A DNA stretch of 55,335 bases, taken from assembly GCA_002704225.1 (NCBI GenBank), contig PAFU01000010.1, forward strand, positions 1 through 55,335, written 5' to 3'. The translations under genes and the position numbers were made by a program. This document shows, piece by piece, positions 8,884-17,513 of this stretch. Source of the DNA: Gammaproteobacteria bacterium (GTDB lineage: Bacteria > Pseudomonadota > Gammaproteobacteria > Pseudomonadales > Azotimanducaceae). The notes under the pieces are model-generated. The model was not told where the DNA came from. It was given only the letters and a program-made list of their open reading frames with translations, and did no database searches. Position 1 is the stretch's first letter, and each line of letters begins with the position of its first letter.

Positions 8884-10275
8884 ATGTCAAAACACGATCT
8901 TACTCAGGGCCGAGTTTCGGTCTCCCTAGCGCGTCTCACGGCACCCATGATGGCGGGCGTTTCGTCCAGCATTCTGGTGCAAGTGCTCGAAATGGGTTTC
9001 ATCGGGCAACTCAGCACCGCCCACGTTGCTGCCATTACCTTTACCTTTCCCTTGGTCATGGTGCTGACCAGCATCGCCTTGGGCATCAGCATTGGCACCT
9101 CTTCCGTTATTGCGCGCAGTGTTGGCACCCGCCAAATGAACACAGCCACATCAGCAGCAGACGCCACTACATCACCACCCCAGACTGACGAAGTCGCCAT
9201 GCTGGGAACCCACAGCCTGATATTAGTCTTTGGCCTGATGCTGGTGATTTCTTTTCTGTGCTGGCTCAGCATCGACCCGTTGTTCGTTGCCATGGGCGCC
9301 GAACCCGAGCTGCTACCGCTGATTCACTCCTACCTCGACATTTATCTTCCCGGTACGGTGCTGTTCACCACCAGCATGATCTGCGGCAGCATCATGCGCG
9401 CCAATGGCAGCGCCAACATTCCTGGCGCAATCATGACCATCAGCGCGGCGATTAATCTGATACTGGACCCAATCTTCATCTTCGGCTGGTTTGGCTTCCC
9501 CGCCATGGAGCTTGCCGGCGCCGCAACCGCGATGACCCTAACTCGGTTTGGCACCCTGATCGTCTCGCTATGGTTTATTTCGAAAGGCAACTTGGTACTT
9601 ACCGAGTCCTACTTCCGAGGTTGGTATCGCTCGGCAAAGCGGATTCTGCACGTCGGCATACCCGCCATGGCAACCAATCTTATCGGCCCGGTCACGGCAG
9701 CCTACATCACGTTTTTGATCGCAGATTATGGTGAAGCCGCCGTGGCCGGTTTCGGCGTTGCAAACCGGATTGAGGCCGTAGCGGCCATGTTGATGTTTGC
9801 CTTGTCTGGTTCTATCGGCCCCTTCGTCGGTCAAAATTGGGGTGCGCACCAAGTGGGGCGAGTGCGGGACGGCGTAAGAGCCAGCTATTTGTTCAGTCTT
9901 GGCTGGGGGTTGTTCGTCGCCATACCCCTATTCTTTTTTGGCGGGCATGTCGCTTCATGGATTGATGCATCACCGGCGGTGATCGACGTCGCAGCGATCT
10001 ATTTGGCCATCGTGCCACTGAGCTATGGCCTTTGGGGTGTGCTGATGATGTCTTCCGCATCGTTCAACGCCCTAGGCAAACCCCTGCCCAGCACAGCATT
10101 GTCTTTCGGGCGAATGATCATCGTCTACGTGCCATTGGCCACCCTGCTAAACGATGCCTTGGGCTATGTGGGCATTTTTATTGCCACCGCGTTAAGTAAC
10201 GCGCTGTTTGGGCTCATCAGCTGGCGTTGGTTTGCCAAACGCCTAGAGTTGATGGCGAATCAGCTCGCGCGCTGA
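8884..10275 (+). CDS. MATE family efflux transporter
   Basis: This protein is about 463 residues long from the ATG at 8884 (upstream in-frame codons are possible but the conserved part starts here). It has twelve predicted helices in two related halves. Typical segments are LTAPMMAGVSSSILVQVLEM, a long-loop region with ALGISIGTSSVIARSVG, LPGTVLFTTSMICGSIMRANG and, in the second half, GPFVGQNWGAHQVGRV. The family exports cationic drugs or metabolites against Na+ or H+. A roughly 15-residue Thr/Ala-rich insertion (TATSAADATTSPPQTDEVA) sits after the third helix region. The substrate is unknown. Confidence 0.9.
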   Translation: MSKHDLTQGRVSVSLARLTAPMMAGVSSSILVQVLEMGFIGQLSTAHVAAITFTFPLVMVLTSIALGISIGTSSVIARSVGTRQMNTATSAADATTSPPQTDEVAMLGTHSLILVFGLMLVISFLCWLSIDPLFVAMGAEPELLPLIHSYLDIYLPGTVLFTTSMICGSIMRANGSANIPGAIMTISAAINLILDPIFIFGWFGFPAMELAGAATAMTLTRFGTLIVSLWFISKGNLVLTESYFRGWYRSAKRILHVGIPAMATNLIGPVTAAYITFLIADYGEAAVAGFGVANRIEAVAAMLMFALSGSIGPFVGQNWGAHQVGRVRDGVRASYLFSLGWGLFVAIPLFFFGGHVASWIDASPAVIDVAAIYLAIVPLSYGLWGVLMMSSASFNALGKPLPSTALSFGRMIIVYVPLATLLNDALGYVGIFIATALSNALFGLISWRWFAKRLELMANQLAR

Positions 10276-10309
10276 ACCGTCACGCGAAAACCGAGAGGAA
10301 TCTGTACTC

Positions 10310-11269
10310 ATGTTTCAACGCCGTTTGTTGACCCTTTCCAGCTTAGTTCTGGCAACAATTTTAGCCATCGCTCTACTGCCCCTCGTTGTGATCACAGCAT
10401 TGCTGATGAGCCTTTCACCGAAATTTCGCACGGCGCCTCAAGCCCTAACCTTTATCTACGGATTCTTGGTTCACGAATGGGCAGGATTGGCTCGCTTTCT
10501 GTTTGTGCTGACTCGTTACCCCAAGAACCAGCAAATGGAAAAAAATCGAGACATTCAATTCTGGTGGGCGCAGCAGCTCTTCGATATGGGTAAGCGCCTC
10601 TACAAGCTCCGTATCGAAGTCACCGGCACGGAAGCACTTGAGGGCAACTGTGCCCTGCTGCTGTCCCGACACTCCAGCATGGGCGACACTGTCTTGCCGT
10701 TACTGTTTTTTGGCAAAGCCCGAGCTGAGGGCTTGCGCTATGTGCTCAAGCAGGAACTGCGTTATTTGCCCTGTCTGGACATCGGCGGACACCGCCTACC
10801 GAATGTTTTTGTCGATCGATCTGGCACTGACTCGGCCAAGGCGATTCAAGAAGTCAGCGACCTCATCGCGACGGCAGGCGATGATGAGTCCGTGCTCATC
10901 TATCCCGAGGGCACACGGTTTACCCAGAAAAAACACGACGATCTGCGGCGCCGGCACCCGCAGCTGGAGAATCAGCTGAATCGTTGGCCGAATCTCCTGC
11001 CTCCGCGACTGGGCGGCGTGCTGGGCATGTTGAAAGCCAACCCCGGCAAGGATTTGGTTTTTCTTGCCCACGCCGGATTCGAGGGGTCCGCCGACATTCA
11101 TGACTTGCTCGGCGGCGGTTGGTTAAACCAAAAAGTGCGCCTGCATTTTTGGCGAGTGCCGTACAGCGAAATCCCAACGGAAAACGTACAGGACTTTCTC
11201 TTCGCCGAGTGGGACAAGATGCAGGCCACTGTCGTGCACTTGCTGCAGGAAATCGACGCAGCCGCCTAG
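10310..11269 (+). CDS. 1-acyl-glycerol-3-phosphate acyltransferase-like protein (PlsC family)
   Basis: This 319-residue protein has an N-terminal membrane segment (residues 9-35). The acyltransferase block I is H121-S-S-M-G-D126 (HX4D), followed by VLKQELRYLPCLDIGG (block II) and the block III YPEGTRFT at 198-205. These residues transfer an acyl chain to lysophosphatidate or a similar acceptor at the inner membrane. It is longer than housekeeping PlsC (about 245 residues) and resembles the YihG-like branch. It follows the MATE gene by 34 bp and converges, with a 1-bp gap, on the HPt gene. Confidence 0.85.
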   Translation: MFQRRLLTLSSLVLATILAIALLPLVVITALLMSLSPKFRTAPQALTFIYGFLVHEWAGLARFLFVLTRYPKNQQMEKNRDIQFWWAQQLFDMGKRLYKLRIEVTGTEALEGNCALLLSRHSSMGDTVLPLLFFGKARAEGLRYVLKQELRYLPCLDIGGHRLPNVFVDRSGTDSAKAIQEVSDLIATAGDDESVLIYPEGTRFTQKKHDDLRRRHPQLENQLNRWPNLLPPRLGGVLGMLKANPGKDLVFLAHAGFEGSADIHDLLGGGWLNQKVRLHFWRVPYSEIPTENVQDFLFAEWDKMQATVVHLLQEIDAAA

Positions 11270-11270
11270 C

Positions 11271-11852
11271 TTACGCCATCGTTTCCGCTCGGTAGCGTTC
11301 GATCTTATGCAGAAGCTCAGACGACAGCTCATCAAAATACTGCAGAGACTTCGCCGGAGGCGTCAACTTCGCGTCGCACGAATCCTGTAAGGCGCGAGCC
11401 AAGTGCTTGAGTTCTTCAAAGCCATAGCCTGCGTATATACCAAACAGTGTATGCAGTTCCGCGCTGGCTTTTGCATAGTCCCCCTCGGCTAAGATTTTAT
11501 GCAGCGTCACGTGTCGTTCGCTCACTTCTTGCGATAGCACACCCAAGGCGTCTTTGAACGCTTCCTCACCCATCAATACGCGCATTTCGCTGACCTTCTC
11601 ACCCGGCAGCGTACTGGGTTGCGTCGATTTATCGTCGAGCCACATATTCGCTCGGCGTCTGGCCAAAAATTTACTGCGGTAGGCCACAGCGCTGACGACA
11701 GCTAACAGCAACGCCAAGGCGAACAGTATTACCGCAATTGCATCGATAACCTCAGTGACGCCTTGGTTTGCGCCCACCCACAAGCCCAGACCGCCAACGG
11801 CAAAGATCACAATTAACGGAATCATTTCTCTATGGCCAAAGAGCTTAATCAT
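11271..11852 (-). CDS. Membrane-anchored HPt-domain protein
   Basis: This 193-residue protein is counted from the ATG at 11852, which overlaps the upstream gene by 8 bp; the ATG at 11885 would overlap by 41 bp. Two membrane helices span about residues 12-28 and 35-60, followed by a cytoplasmic helical region. Near 130-165 it has the pattern AELHTLFGIYAGYGFEEL, in which H134 takes the place of the phospho-accepting histidine of HPt modules (AHTLKGSAxNxGxxxL). The HPt module of the partner kinase has the same GFE(E/Q)L ending. The pair looks like one phosphorelay. The HPt call rests on this short motif. Confidence 0.6.
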   Translation of the reverse strand: MIKLFGHREMIPLIVIFAVGGLGLWVGANQGVTEVIDAIAVILFALALLLAVVSAVAYRSKFLARRRANMWLDDKSTQPSTLPGEKVSEMRVLMGEEAFKDALGVLSQEVSERHVTLHKILAEGDYAKASAELHTLFGIYAGYGFEELKHLARALQDSCDAKLTPPAKSLQYFDELSSELLHKIERYRAETMA

Positions 11853-13491
11853 TGTTGTCCAGGTTCTTGTTGTGTTCGTACTCATTAAGTCGACGCGAAA
11901 GGAATGCCTTGGTTTGTCGGACTTGATCTTGGAGTTGCGCCAGCGCTTGAAGAACAGCGCCGGACGGCTTGAAAACCAAGGCTGGCGTTTCGGGGTCGCT
12001 GTGATTGATCACCACATCGTCGATGGACATGCGAATTTGACTCATGTCTCTTGCGCACTGCGCCAGCTGTTCAAAACCAAAATGCTCGGCGCTGTAGCGC
12101 ATCATATGGAGATTGTGGTGTAGGTCATCTGGATTGCTCGACTCCAAAGACGCAACAACTTGCATACGCTCATCTAGCTCGACCATAAACTGGGCAAGCA
12201 GGCGTGCCATGGCCTCGTCGCCAACAAGGTTTTGCAAATCCTCTAAAGCAGGCAGATTCACCTGTAAAAACGGACCGTCCAAACCACTGACCCCTAGAGC
12301 GCGCTGCAGGCATAATTTGAGTGAATCCTTATCCACCAGTTTACTCAGAAAGTCATCAAAACCGGCCTCCCGGCATGCTTGCTGCTCGGCTTCGGAGCTG
12401 TGGCCGGTATGTGCTATCAAACGCAGCGAATCCCCAATCGATGGCAGCTCTCGAATCGCTCGCGCGGCACTGATTCCATCCATCTCTGGCATTGCCAGAT
12501 CTAAAATTACGGCATCGAATGGCCCAGCAGGATCCGTTCGAATTCTGACCAAGGCTTCATAACCATTGGCAGCTTCCGTCACCTCATGACCTAGATCCTC
12601 AAGCAACGCTCGAGTCACCAGACGACTCGACTGGGAGTCGTCGACCAAAAGCAGCGTCTTCGAAGACCAGGCGGGGTTCGGGTGGGGACCAAAGGGGAGC
12701 GTAAGCTCACCCGCTTTATCGAGCGTATCGCCGGATGTCGCATTTGCAGGAAAGCTTTTGGGCCTAGGAAAAGGCAGCACGAGGTTCCACACCACCCCTC
12801 GAGTAGAATCCGAGGTAACGTCGCATACCCCCTTCATCGCCCAAACCATAGCGCGAGACAAACTGAGGCCAAGCCGGAGGGTCGGATCGTCGAAGGACAA
12901 TCGATGAGCCGCGTCATTCGACCAAGGCTCTAGGCTAAACAGTTGCTTCAGTTCTCGATCGCTCATGCTTAAGCCGTTATCGGCAATCACCAGCCTGAGA
13001 TCGTCGGCCGTTAGAGAGATCTCGATCGATACCATTTTTTGCTGGGTAGTCGCCCACGAGAATCGCAGAATATTACCCACCAACTGAGTGAGGTTAGCGG
13101 CATCAACATGCAGACCCTGAAGCCGATCGTGATCTGGCGGATCGAACCGGACATCGAGCTGCACTTGAGCGTCCGTGCATTGGCCATTGATTCGATGGGC
13201 CAGTTGATCAAAGAGTCGCAGAAGGTCAACGCGTTCGGGCTGCTGCTTCAGGTCTCCCTGGCTCAACGCGTCCAACTTGGTCACGATGCTTAACATATTC
13301 GTGAATTCAGAGACTCGATTGCTGGCGTTTTTTACCAGTTCCATTCGACGTTGAGACACGGAATCGTGGTCCTGCTTTGCCGCCAAATCGTGAGCAACGA
13401 GTTGCAATGTCCCTTGCAACTCCCCAAGAGACGAACGTATGTCAGGGGCCAGCATATTCAAGAGCTGGGAAGGCAGCGATCTGTTGCTCAT
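11845..13491 (-). CDS. Hybrid histidine kinase-like protein (degenerate), HATPase-REC-HPt
   Basis: This 548-residue protein is counted from the ATG at 13491; an ATG at 13536 is also possible. The dimerisation segment reads LLNMLAPDIRSSLGEL at about 10-25, where active kinases have SHEIRTPL, so the phosphoacceptor histidine is proline. The ATPase domain keeps an N-box Asn near 140 and a G2-like LRLGLSLSRAM near 205-215. The G1 box is DNGLSM instead of DxGxG. The receiver domain is intact: DD at 284-285, D331 in VILDLAMPEMDG, T362 and K384. An HPt module follows with H462 in NLHMMRYSAEHFGF. No membrane segment is seen. It probably relays phosphate or binds a partner rather than autophosphorylating. 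Confidence 0.8.
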   Translation of the reverse strand: MSNRSLPSQLLNMLAPDIRSSLGELQGTLQLVAHDLAAKQDHDSVSQRRMELVKNASNRVSEFTNMLSIVTKLDALSQGDLKQQPERVDLLRLFDQLAHRINGQCTDAQVQLDVRFDPPDHDRLQGLHVDAANLTQLVGNILRFSWATTQQKMVSIEISLTADDLRLVIADNGLSMSDRELKQLFSLEPWSNDAAHRLSFDDPTLRLGLSLSRAMVWAMKGVCDVTSDSTRGVVWNLVLPFPRPKSFPANATSGDTLDKAGELTLPFGPHPNPAWSSKTLLLVDDSQSSRLVTRALLEDLGHEVTEAANGYEALVRIRTDPAGPFDAVILDLAMPEMDGISAARAIRELPSIGDSLRLIAHTGHSSEAEQQACREAGFDDFLSKLVDKDSLKLCLQRALGVSGLDGPFLQVNLPALEDLQNLVGDEAMARLLAQFMVELDERMQVVASLESSNPDDLHHNLHMMRYSAEHFGFEQLAQCARDMSQIRMSIDDVVINHSDPETPALVFKPSGAVLQALAQLQDQVRQTKAFLSRRLNEYEHNKNLDNND

Positions 13492-13865
13492 GCGCAATGC
13501 CTGATGGCGCGCGTGGTTCGCCCGGTGCGGGCGCATAACAGAGCGCAGTGGTGCAATACGCAGTGAATCAAAAAGAAACGTTTAGGGGTTACTCCAGAAC
13601 TTGCTGGAATTCGTAAACCCGTGAACTCGAGAGCATTCGGCACGTCAATCGACCCAGAACCAAAAAGGAATGCAAGATTGGATCTTCGATCGGCAACCTG
13701 CTCCTTCTAAAGTACGAACGGTACTTTTTAGGGGACAAATGGTATGTCAGGCAGGCATTTCGGACGGATGCCTGTTGACCGATTCGACCCTCAAACCTCA
13801 CCAAGGACGGTTCAATCGAGCCCGACAGGTAGCCCCTCAAACACCTGACCTTGACGGCGAGTTCG
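13492..13865. other. Intergenic region upstream of the degenerate kinase
   Basis: This 374-bp gap lies between the MBL hydrolase stop and the kinase start. A 96-codon minus-strand frame (13589-13879) crosses it but overlaps the hydrolase end, has no ribosome site and shows no protein pattern. A 7+7 bp inverted repeat lies at 13709-13727 and a small hairpin (TCCAG/CTGGA) at 13593-13608. The kinase promoter should lie here; I cannot place it. Confidence 0.5.
13709..13727. repeat. Inverted repeat, possible operator
   Basis: AAAGTAC-GAACG-GTACTTT is a perfect 7-bp inverted repeat with a 5-bp centre. It lies about 220 bp upstream of the kinase start. The size and symmetry resemble operators of dimeric regulators of the TetR type, but no regulator gene is next to it. 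The run of T after it on the plus strand could also make it a weak hairpin. Confidence 0.4.
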
Positions 13866-14726
13866 TCAACCAGAAACATCCAGAAAATAACCGCCGCCTT
13901 CCAAATGCTTCACATGACCGGCGGTTGGCGTCGCAAAATGCGTGCCGATGATCAAGATTTGATCGTCCACATAGCGTTTAAGCAACGATTCCCGCGTTTG
14001 TTGTCCTTGGGCTTGGTCCACATCAGCGGAAGAACACCAGTCGGGCCGACTCATCTGCACCGGGTGATGAATGCAGTCCCCGGTGATCAATGCCTCTGCG
14101 CCACCGGATCGGATGTGGACACTCACATGTCCGGGGGTGTGGCCCGGTGTCGGTTCGAGGCAAACCTCCGCGCACACCCGATGATCAACATCCACAAGAT
14201 CCACCAAACCTGCTTCAACCACCGGCCGAACCGAATCAGCCAAAACAGGGCCGTACACCGACTCGTCTTCATTGGCATCCCAATGCTCCCACTCGGTTTT
14301 GGCAAACAAATAGCGTGCATTGGGAAAGGTTGGCACCCATTGACCGTCCACCAGCATGGTATTCCAACCAACATGATCGACATGCAGGTGAGTACACAAC
14401 ACCGTATCAATGGTCTCTGGCGGGTATCCAGCGTCGCTGAGATCCTGCAAGAAGTGCGTCTGCAAATGGGACCAGTTAGGCACATGACGCTCCTTGTCGT
14501 TGCCAATGCAGGTATCCACCAGAATCCTTCGGTCGCCCGTATCCACCACCAGAGCATGAACGCTCATCTGCAAGTTGCCCTGCTCATCCATAAAGTGCGG
14601 CTGCATCCACGTATAAGGCAGGCAGGCTTCTCGTGTCGCGTCCGGCAGAATAAAGCGAGACCCACCCAGACTTTCGATCTCCACAACTCGGGTAATCTTT
14701 ACGTCACCGACTGTCCACTGATTCAT
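13866..14726 (-). CDS. MBL-fold metallohydrolase
   Basis: This 286-residue protein starts at the ATG at 14726, which has GAGGAGTGGAG upstream. It has the metallo-beta-lactamase signature THLHVDHVGWN with HxHxDH at 113-118, then the later ligands PTPGHTPGHVSVH, ALITGDCIHHP and a C-terminal GTHFATPTAGHV. An N-terminal segment, GGSRFILPDATREACLPYTW, resembles the quorum-quenching-lactonase and alkylsulfatase-like hydrolase branch. It probably binds two zinc ions and hydrolyses an ester or lactone. It is divergent from the FATP-type synthetase, 103 bp apart. The substrate is unknown. Confidence 0.85.
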   Translation of the reverse strand: MNQWTVGDVKITRVVEIESLGGSRFILPDATREACLPYTWMQPHFMDEQGNLQMSVHALVVDTGDRRILVDTCIGNDKERHVPNWSHLQTHFLQDLSDAGYPPETIDTVLCTHLHVDHVGWNTMLVDGQWVPTFPNARYLFAKTEWEHWDANEDESVYGPVLADSVRPVVEAGLVDLVDVDHRVCAEVCLEPTPGHTPGHVSVHIRSGGAEALITGDCIHHPVQMSRPDWCSSADVDQAQGQQTRESLLKRYVDDQILIIGTHFATPTAGHVKHLEGGGYFLDVSG

Positions 14727-14829
14727 CGCTCCACTCCTCATCTTTCTTCGGAAGTTTTTAGGGCTTTCGGCACGCCAATGCAAGAGCTAAGCTCGGTGAC
14801 GAGGAAATCACCGCATAAGGATCGATCAG

Positions 14830-16644
14830 ATGCAGCTGCTGAAAGACATCGCCACGCTAGGCCAGTTACCCGCATTGCTAACACTCAAGAAAGGGATGAA
14901 ACCTAGACCCGCAGATGTTGCCGACTGTTTCGGCGCTCGCGTCGAGAGCAATGCCAAGCAGCTCGGCAATCACAGTGCCATCGTGTGTGAGGGCAAAGAA
15001 TTGAACTGGATACAGTTCAACGCTTTGGCGAATCAATACGCGAGCGCGTTCAAATCCCAAGGATTAGCGCGCAACGATACGGTCTGCGTGATGATGGAAA
15101 ATCGGGTCGAGTTTCTGGCCTTGCTGGTTGGGTTGAATAAACTCGGCGTAACCGCCGGGCTCCTTAACACCAACCTGACCGGGCGATCGCTGCAGCATTG
15201 CATCAACGTTATTAAGGCCAAAAAATGTATCTTTGGCGCCGAAGTCATCGCCGCCGTTGCCGACATACACGAGGAACTGGAATTGGCATCTGGCCAAGAT
15301 TTTCTGTTTGTCAGCGATTCAGCAACCAGCACGGCTTCTTGCCCAGAATGGGCGTTGGATCTGGACGCCATGCAGCAGCAGGCCGATGATCAAAACCCGC
15401 CAGAAACCGGCCTCAACACCATCGGTCAAACGGCGTTGTACATCTACACCTCAGGCACCACAGGCCTCCCCAAGGCAGCGGTTATGTCGAACCGACGCTA
15501 CTTAATCAGTGCGGATATGTCCGGCATAGCGGGACTGAAAACCAAGCCCGGCAATCGAATTTATCTGTGCTTACCCTTGTATCACGCAACCGGTCTGCTC
15601 TTGGGTGTGGGATCTTCTTTCACAACCGGTGCCAGCATGTATGTGCGACGCAAATTCTCTGCCAGCGCCTTCCGCGGCGACATTCGCGACAACAACTGCA
15701 CCCATATGGTTTATATCGGTGAGTTGTGCCGCTACCTGACCAATATTGCCGGGGAGCCCCACGATGCTTCCTTGCCTTTGCACTCCATCATGGGCAATGG
15801 GATGCGGCCCGATATCTGGATGTCTTTCAAAGAGCGCTATGGCATCAAGCGCGTCTGTGAGATCTATGGCGCGTCAGAGGGTAACGTCGCGTTTGCCAAT
15901 CTGATGAACAAAGACCTGACCGTGGGCATGACATCAGCCGAAGTTGTGTTAGTGCAGTACGACGTAGATCAGGACGAGATCATTCGTGACAGCCACGGCC
16001 GCTGCGTGACCGTCGCACCCGGCGAACCCGGCTTGCTGCTTGGCAAGATCACGCCCGACACCGTCTTCGAAGGTTATACCGACCCGAAAGCCACTGAGGG
16101 TAAAATTTTACGTGACGCCCTCGTCGAAGGTGACGCATGGTTTAACACAGGTGATCTGATGCGCGTCGTCGACGTGGGCTACAGCTTGGGGTATGACCAC
16201 TATCAGTTCGTTGATCGCGTTGGGGATACGTTTCGCTGGAAGTCAGAGAACGTGTCCACCAATGAAGTGGGCGAAATCATCAACGGCTTTGATCAGGTGA
16301 AATTCTGCAATGTTCTGGGTGTCGAGATCCCCGGTGCCGACGGTCGAGCCGGCATGGCCTCTCTCACCCTAAACGAAGGTGTTGAGTCACTTGACCTTGA
16401 CCGTTTCTCCGCCTTCGTCAGAGAGGCCTTGCCCAGCTACGCGATACCTGTATTCCTGCGCATTGACGAGGACATCGACGTCACCGGCACATTCAAAATG
16501 TTGAAAGGGGACCTTCGCAAGCAGGGCTACGATATTGAACAGATCGACGGTCCAGTCTACGTCATGAGAAACGGTGAAAGCGTTTACACCTCGCTCGACG
16601 CTGAATACGTGAATGCCTTGAACACCGCCAGTGCCGGTTTCTAG
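14830..16644 (+). CDS. Long-chain acyl-CoA synthetase, FATP/FadD6-like
   Basis: This 604-residue adenylate-forming enzyme has the P-loop YIYTSGTTGLPKAA at 204-217, a CLPLYHATGLLLGVGSSF active-site segment, YGASEGNVAF, the GDLM motif (FNTGDLMRV) and VDRVGDTFRWKSENVS near the C-terminal hinge. The WKSENVST form and a short N-terminal amphipathic stretch are typical of the fatty acid transport protein/very-long-chain synthetase branch, which couples uptake of fatty acids or sterol-type carboxylates to CoA ligation. AAGGA precedes the ATG. The HAD gene overlaps its end by 14 bp. Confidence 0.92.
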   Translation: MQLLKDIATLGQLPALLTLKKGMKPRPADVADCFGARVESNAKQLGNHSAIVCEGKELNWIQFNALANQYASAFKSQGLARNDTVCVMMENRVEFLALLVGLNKLGVTAGLLNTNLTGRSLQHCINVIKAKKCIFGAEVIAAVADIHEELELASGQDFLFVSDSATSTASCPEWALDLDAMQQQADDQNPPETGLNTIGQTALYIYTSGTTGLPKAAVMSNRRYLISADMSGIAGLKTKPGNRIYLCLPLYHATGLLLGVGSSFTTGASMYVRRKFSASAFRGDIRDNNCTHMVYIGELCRYLTNIAGEPHDASLPLHSIMGNGMRPDIWMSFKERYGIKRVCEIYGASEGNVAFANLMNKDLTVGMTSAEVVLVQYDVDQDEIIRDSHGRCVTVAPGEPGLLLGKITPDTVFEGYTDPKATEGKILRDALVEGDAWFNTGDLMRVVDVGYSLGYDHYQFVDRVGDTFRWKSENVSTNEVGEIINGFDQVKFCNVLGVEIPGADGRAGMASLTLNEGVESLDLDRFSAFVREALPSYAIPVFLRIDEDIDVTGTFKMLKGDLRKQGYDIEQIDGPVYVMRNGESVYTSLDAEYVNALNTASAGF

Positions 16645-17251
16645 CTCTGGAGAGCAGAAACCGGTCTTGCTTCTTGACCTAGGCGGCGTCGTTCTTGGCA
16701 TTGATTTTCACCGAGTGTTTCAGCATTGGGCGTCGGCCTCCGGCGTCGAGGCATCACTGTTTTACGAACACTGGACCCTTGATCAGGCCTATAAAGATCA
16801 GGAAATCGGTCAGCTCAACTTTGCCCAGTACACGGCACATTTAAGCGACACCTTGGGTGTCTCGATGCCTCTGAAACAGTGGCGGGACGGCTGGAATGCT
16901 CTGTGGACCCATCCGTATGAAGGAGTAGCTGCAAAATTCACGGAAATTAAGCAGCACTTCACACTGTGCGCCTTCAGCAATACCAATGCCGTGCACGCAG
17001 AGAGCTTTATGCAGCGCTATCCGCACATCATGAGCCAGTTCGACCAACTCTTTCTTTCCCATGAGGTAGGCTGCCGCAAACCCGATGCGGAGGCATTCCG
17101 ACATGTTTGCGATTTGATGCACACCGAACCCCAGTGCGTAACCTTCCTCGACGACAGTCAGGAAAACGTTGCGGGCGCGCGCGCCGCTCGGCTAACCGCC
17201 CACCACACCCGGAGCGAAGCCGAAGTGCTGTCCGTGCTGAATCGACTGTAA
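16631..17251 (+). CDS. HAD-family hydrolase (YihX-like)
   Basis: This 206-residue protein starts at a GTG inside the end of the synthetase gene. Motif I is LLLDLGGVV (D16), motif II is CAFSNTN, and motif III/IV is GCRKPDAEAF ... VTFLDDSQENVAGAR. These match HAD subfamily IA phosphatases related to E. coli YihX, a sugar-phosphate phosphatase. The DLGG form (second aspartate replaced by Gly) is normal for this branch. Translational coupling to the acyl-CoA synthetase suggests co-expression. The physiological substrate is unknown. Confidence 0.82.
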   Translation: MPVSSSGEQKPVLLLDLGGVVLGIDFHRVFQHWASASGVEASLFYEHWTLDQAYKDQEIGQLNFAQYTAHLSDTLGVSMPLKQWRDGWNALWTHPYEGVAAKFTEIKQHFTLCAFSNTNAVHAESFMQRYPHIMSQFDQLFLSHEVGCRKPDAEAFRHVCDLMHTEPQCVTFLDDSQENVAGARAARLTAHHTRSEAEVLSVLNRL

Positions 17252-17261
17252 CCGCCGCCGA

Positions 17262-17513
17262 TCAGAGGCTGGCGGTATCCAGAAGGGCAATCAGCCCCAA
17301 GGCTTCTTCACGAGACGAGCCGCAGACCGCGGTTTCAGGCGCGAAACGTGAACAGAAATCTGGGCGTTCGGGTGAGCCGAATAAACGACAGGCAAACGCC
17401 TCGTCCAAATGGACGCATGCGACGCCAGCAGGCTTCCCGTTCGGCATTCCCGGTAGCGCCGTGGTAATGCTTGGCGCGATACAGCATGCGCCACAGCCTT
17501 TGCGGCATTTCAC
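17262..17513 (-). CDS. YkgJ-family cysteine-cluster protein
   Basis: This 83-residue protein starts at a GTG whose GTGA overlaps the stop of the upstream LLM gene. A longer in-frame extension upstream is only the LLM gene read in another frame. It has the YkgJ pattern: CRKGCGACC at 3-11, PSITTALPGMPNGKPAGVAC, then CRLFGSPERPDFCSRF and VCGSSREEAL, giving eight or nine cysteines likely to bind zinc or an Fe-S cluster. The biochemical role of the family is not settled. Coupling to an LLM oxidoreductase is the main clue here. Confidence 0.85.
   Translation of the reverse strand: MKCRKGCGACCIAPSITTALPGMPNGKPAGVACVHLDEAFACRLFGSPERPDFCSRFAPETAVCGSSREEALGLIALLDTASL

Noticed and set aside
13589..13879. 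96-codon minus-strand frame between the kinase and the MBL hydrolase
   Set aside because: No ribosome site, overlaps the hydrolase end, and shows no recognisable protein pattern.
13851..14906. 351-codon plus-strand frame
   Set aside because: It is antisense to the MBL hydrolase, which has full metal motifs and a strong ribosome site; the His/Arg/Gln-rich translation is typical of a shadow frame.
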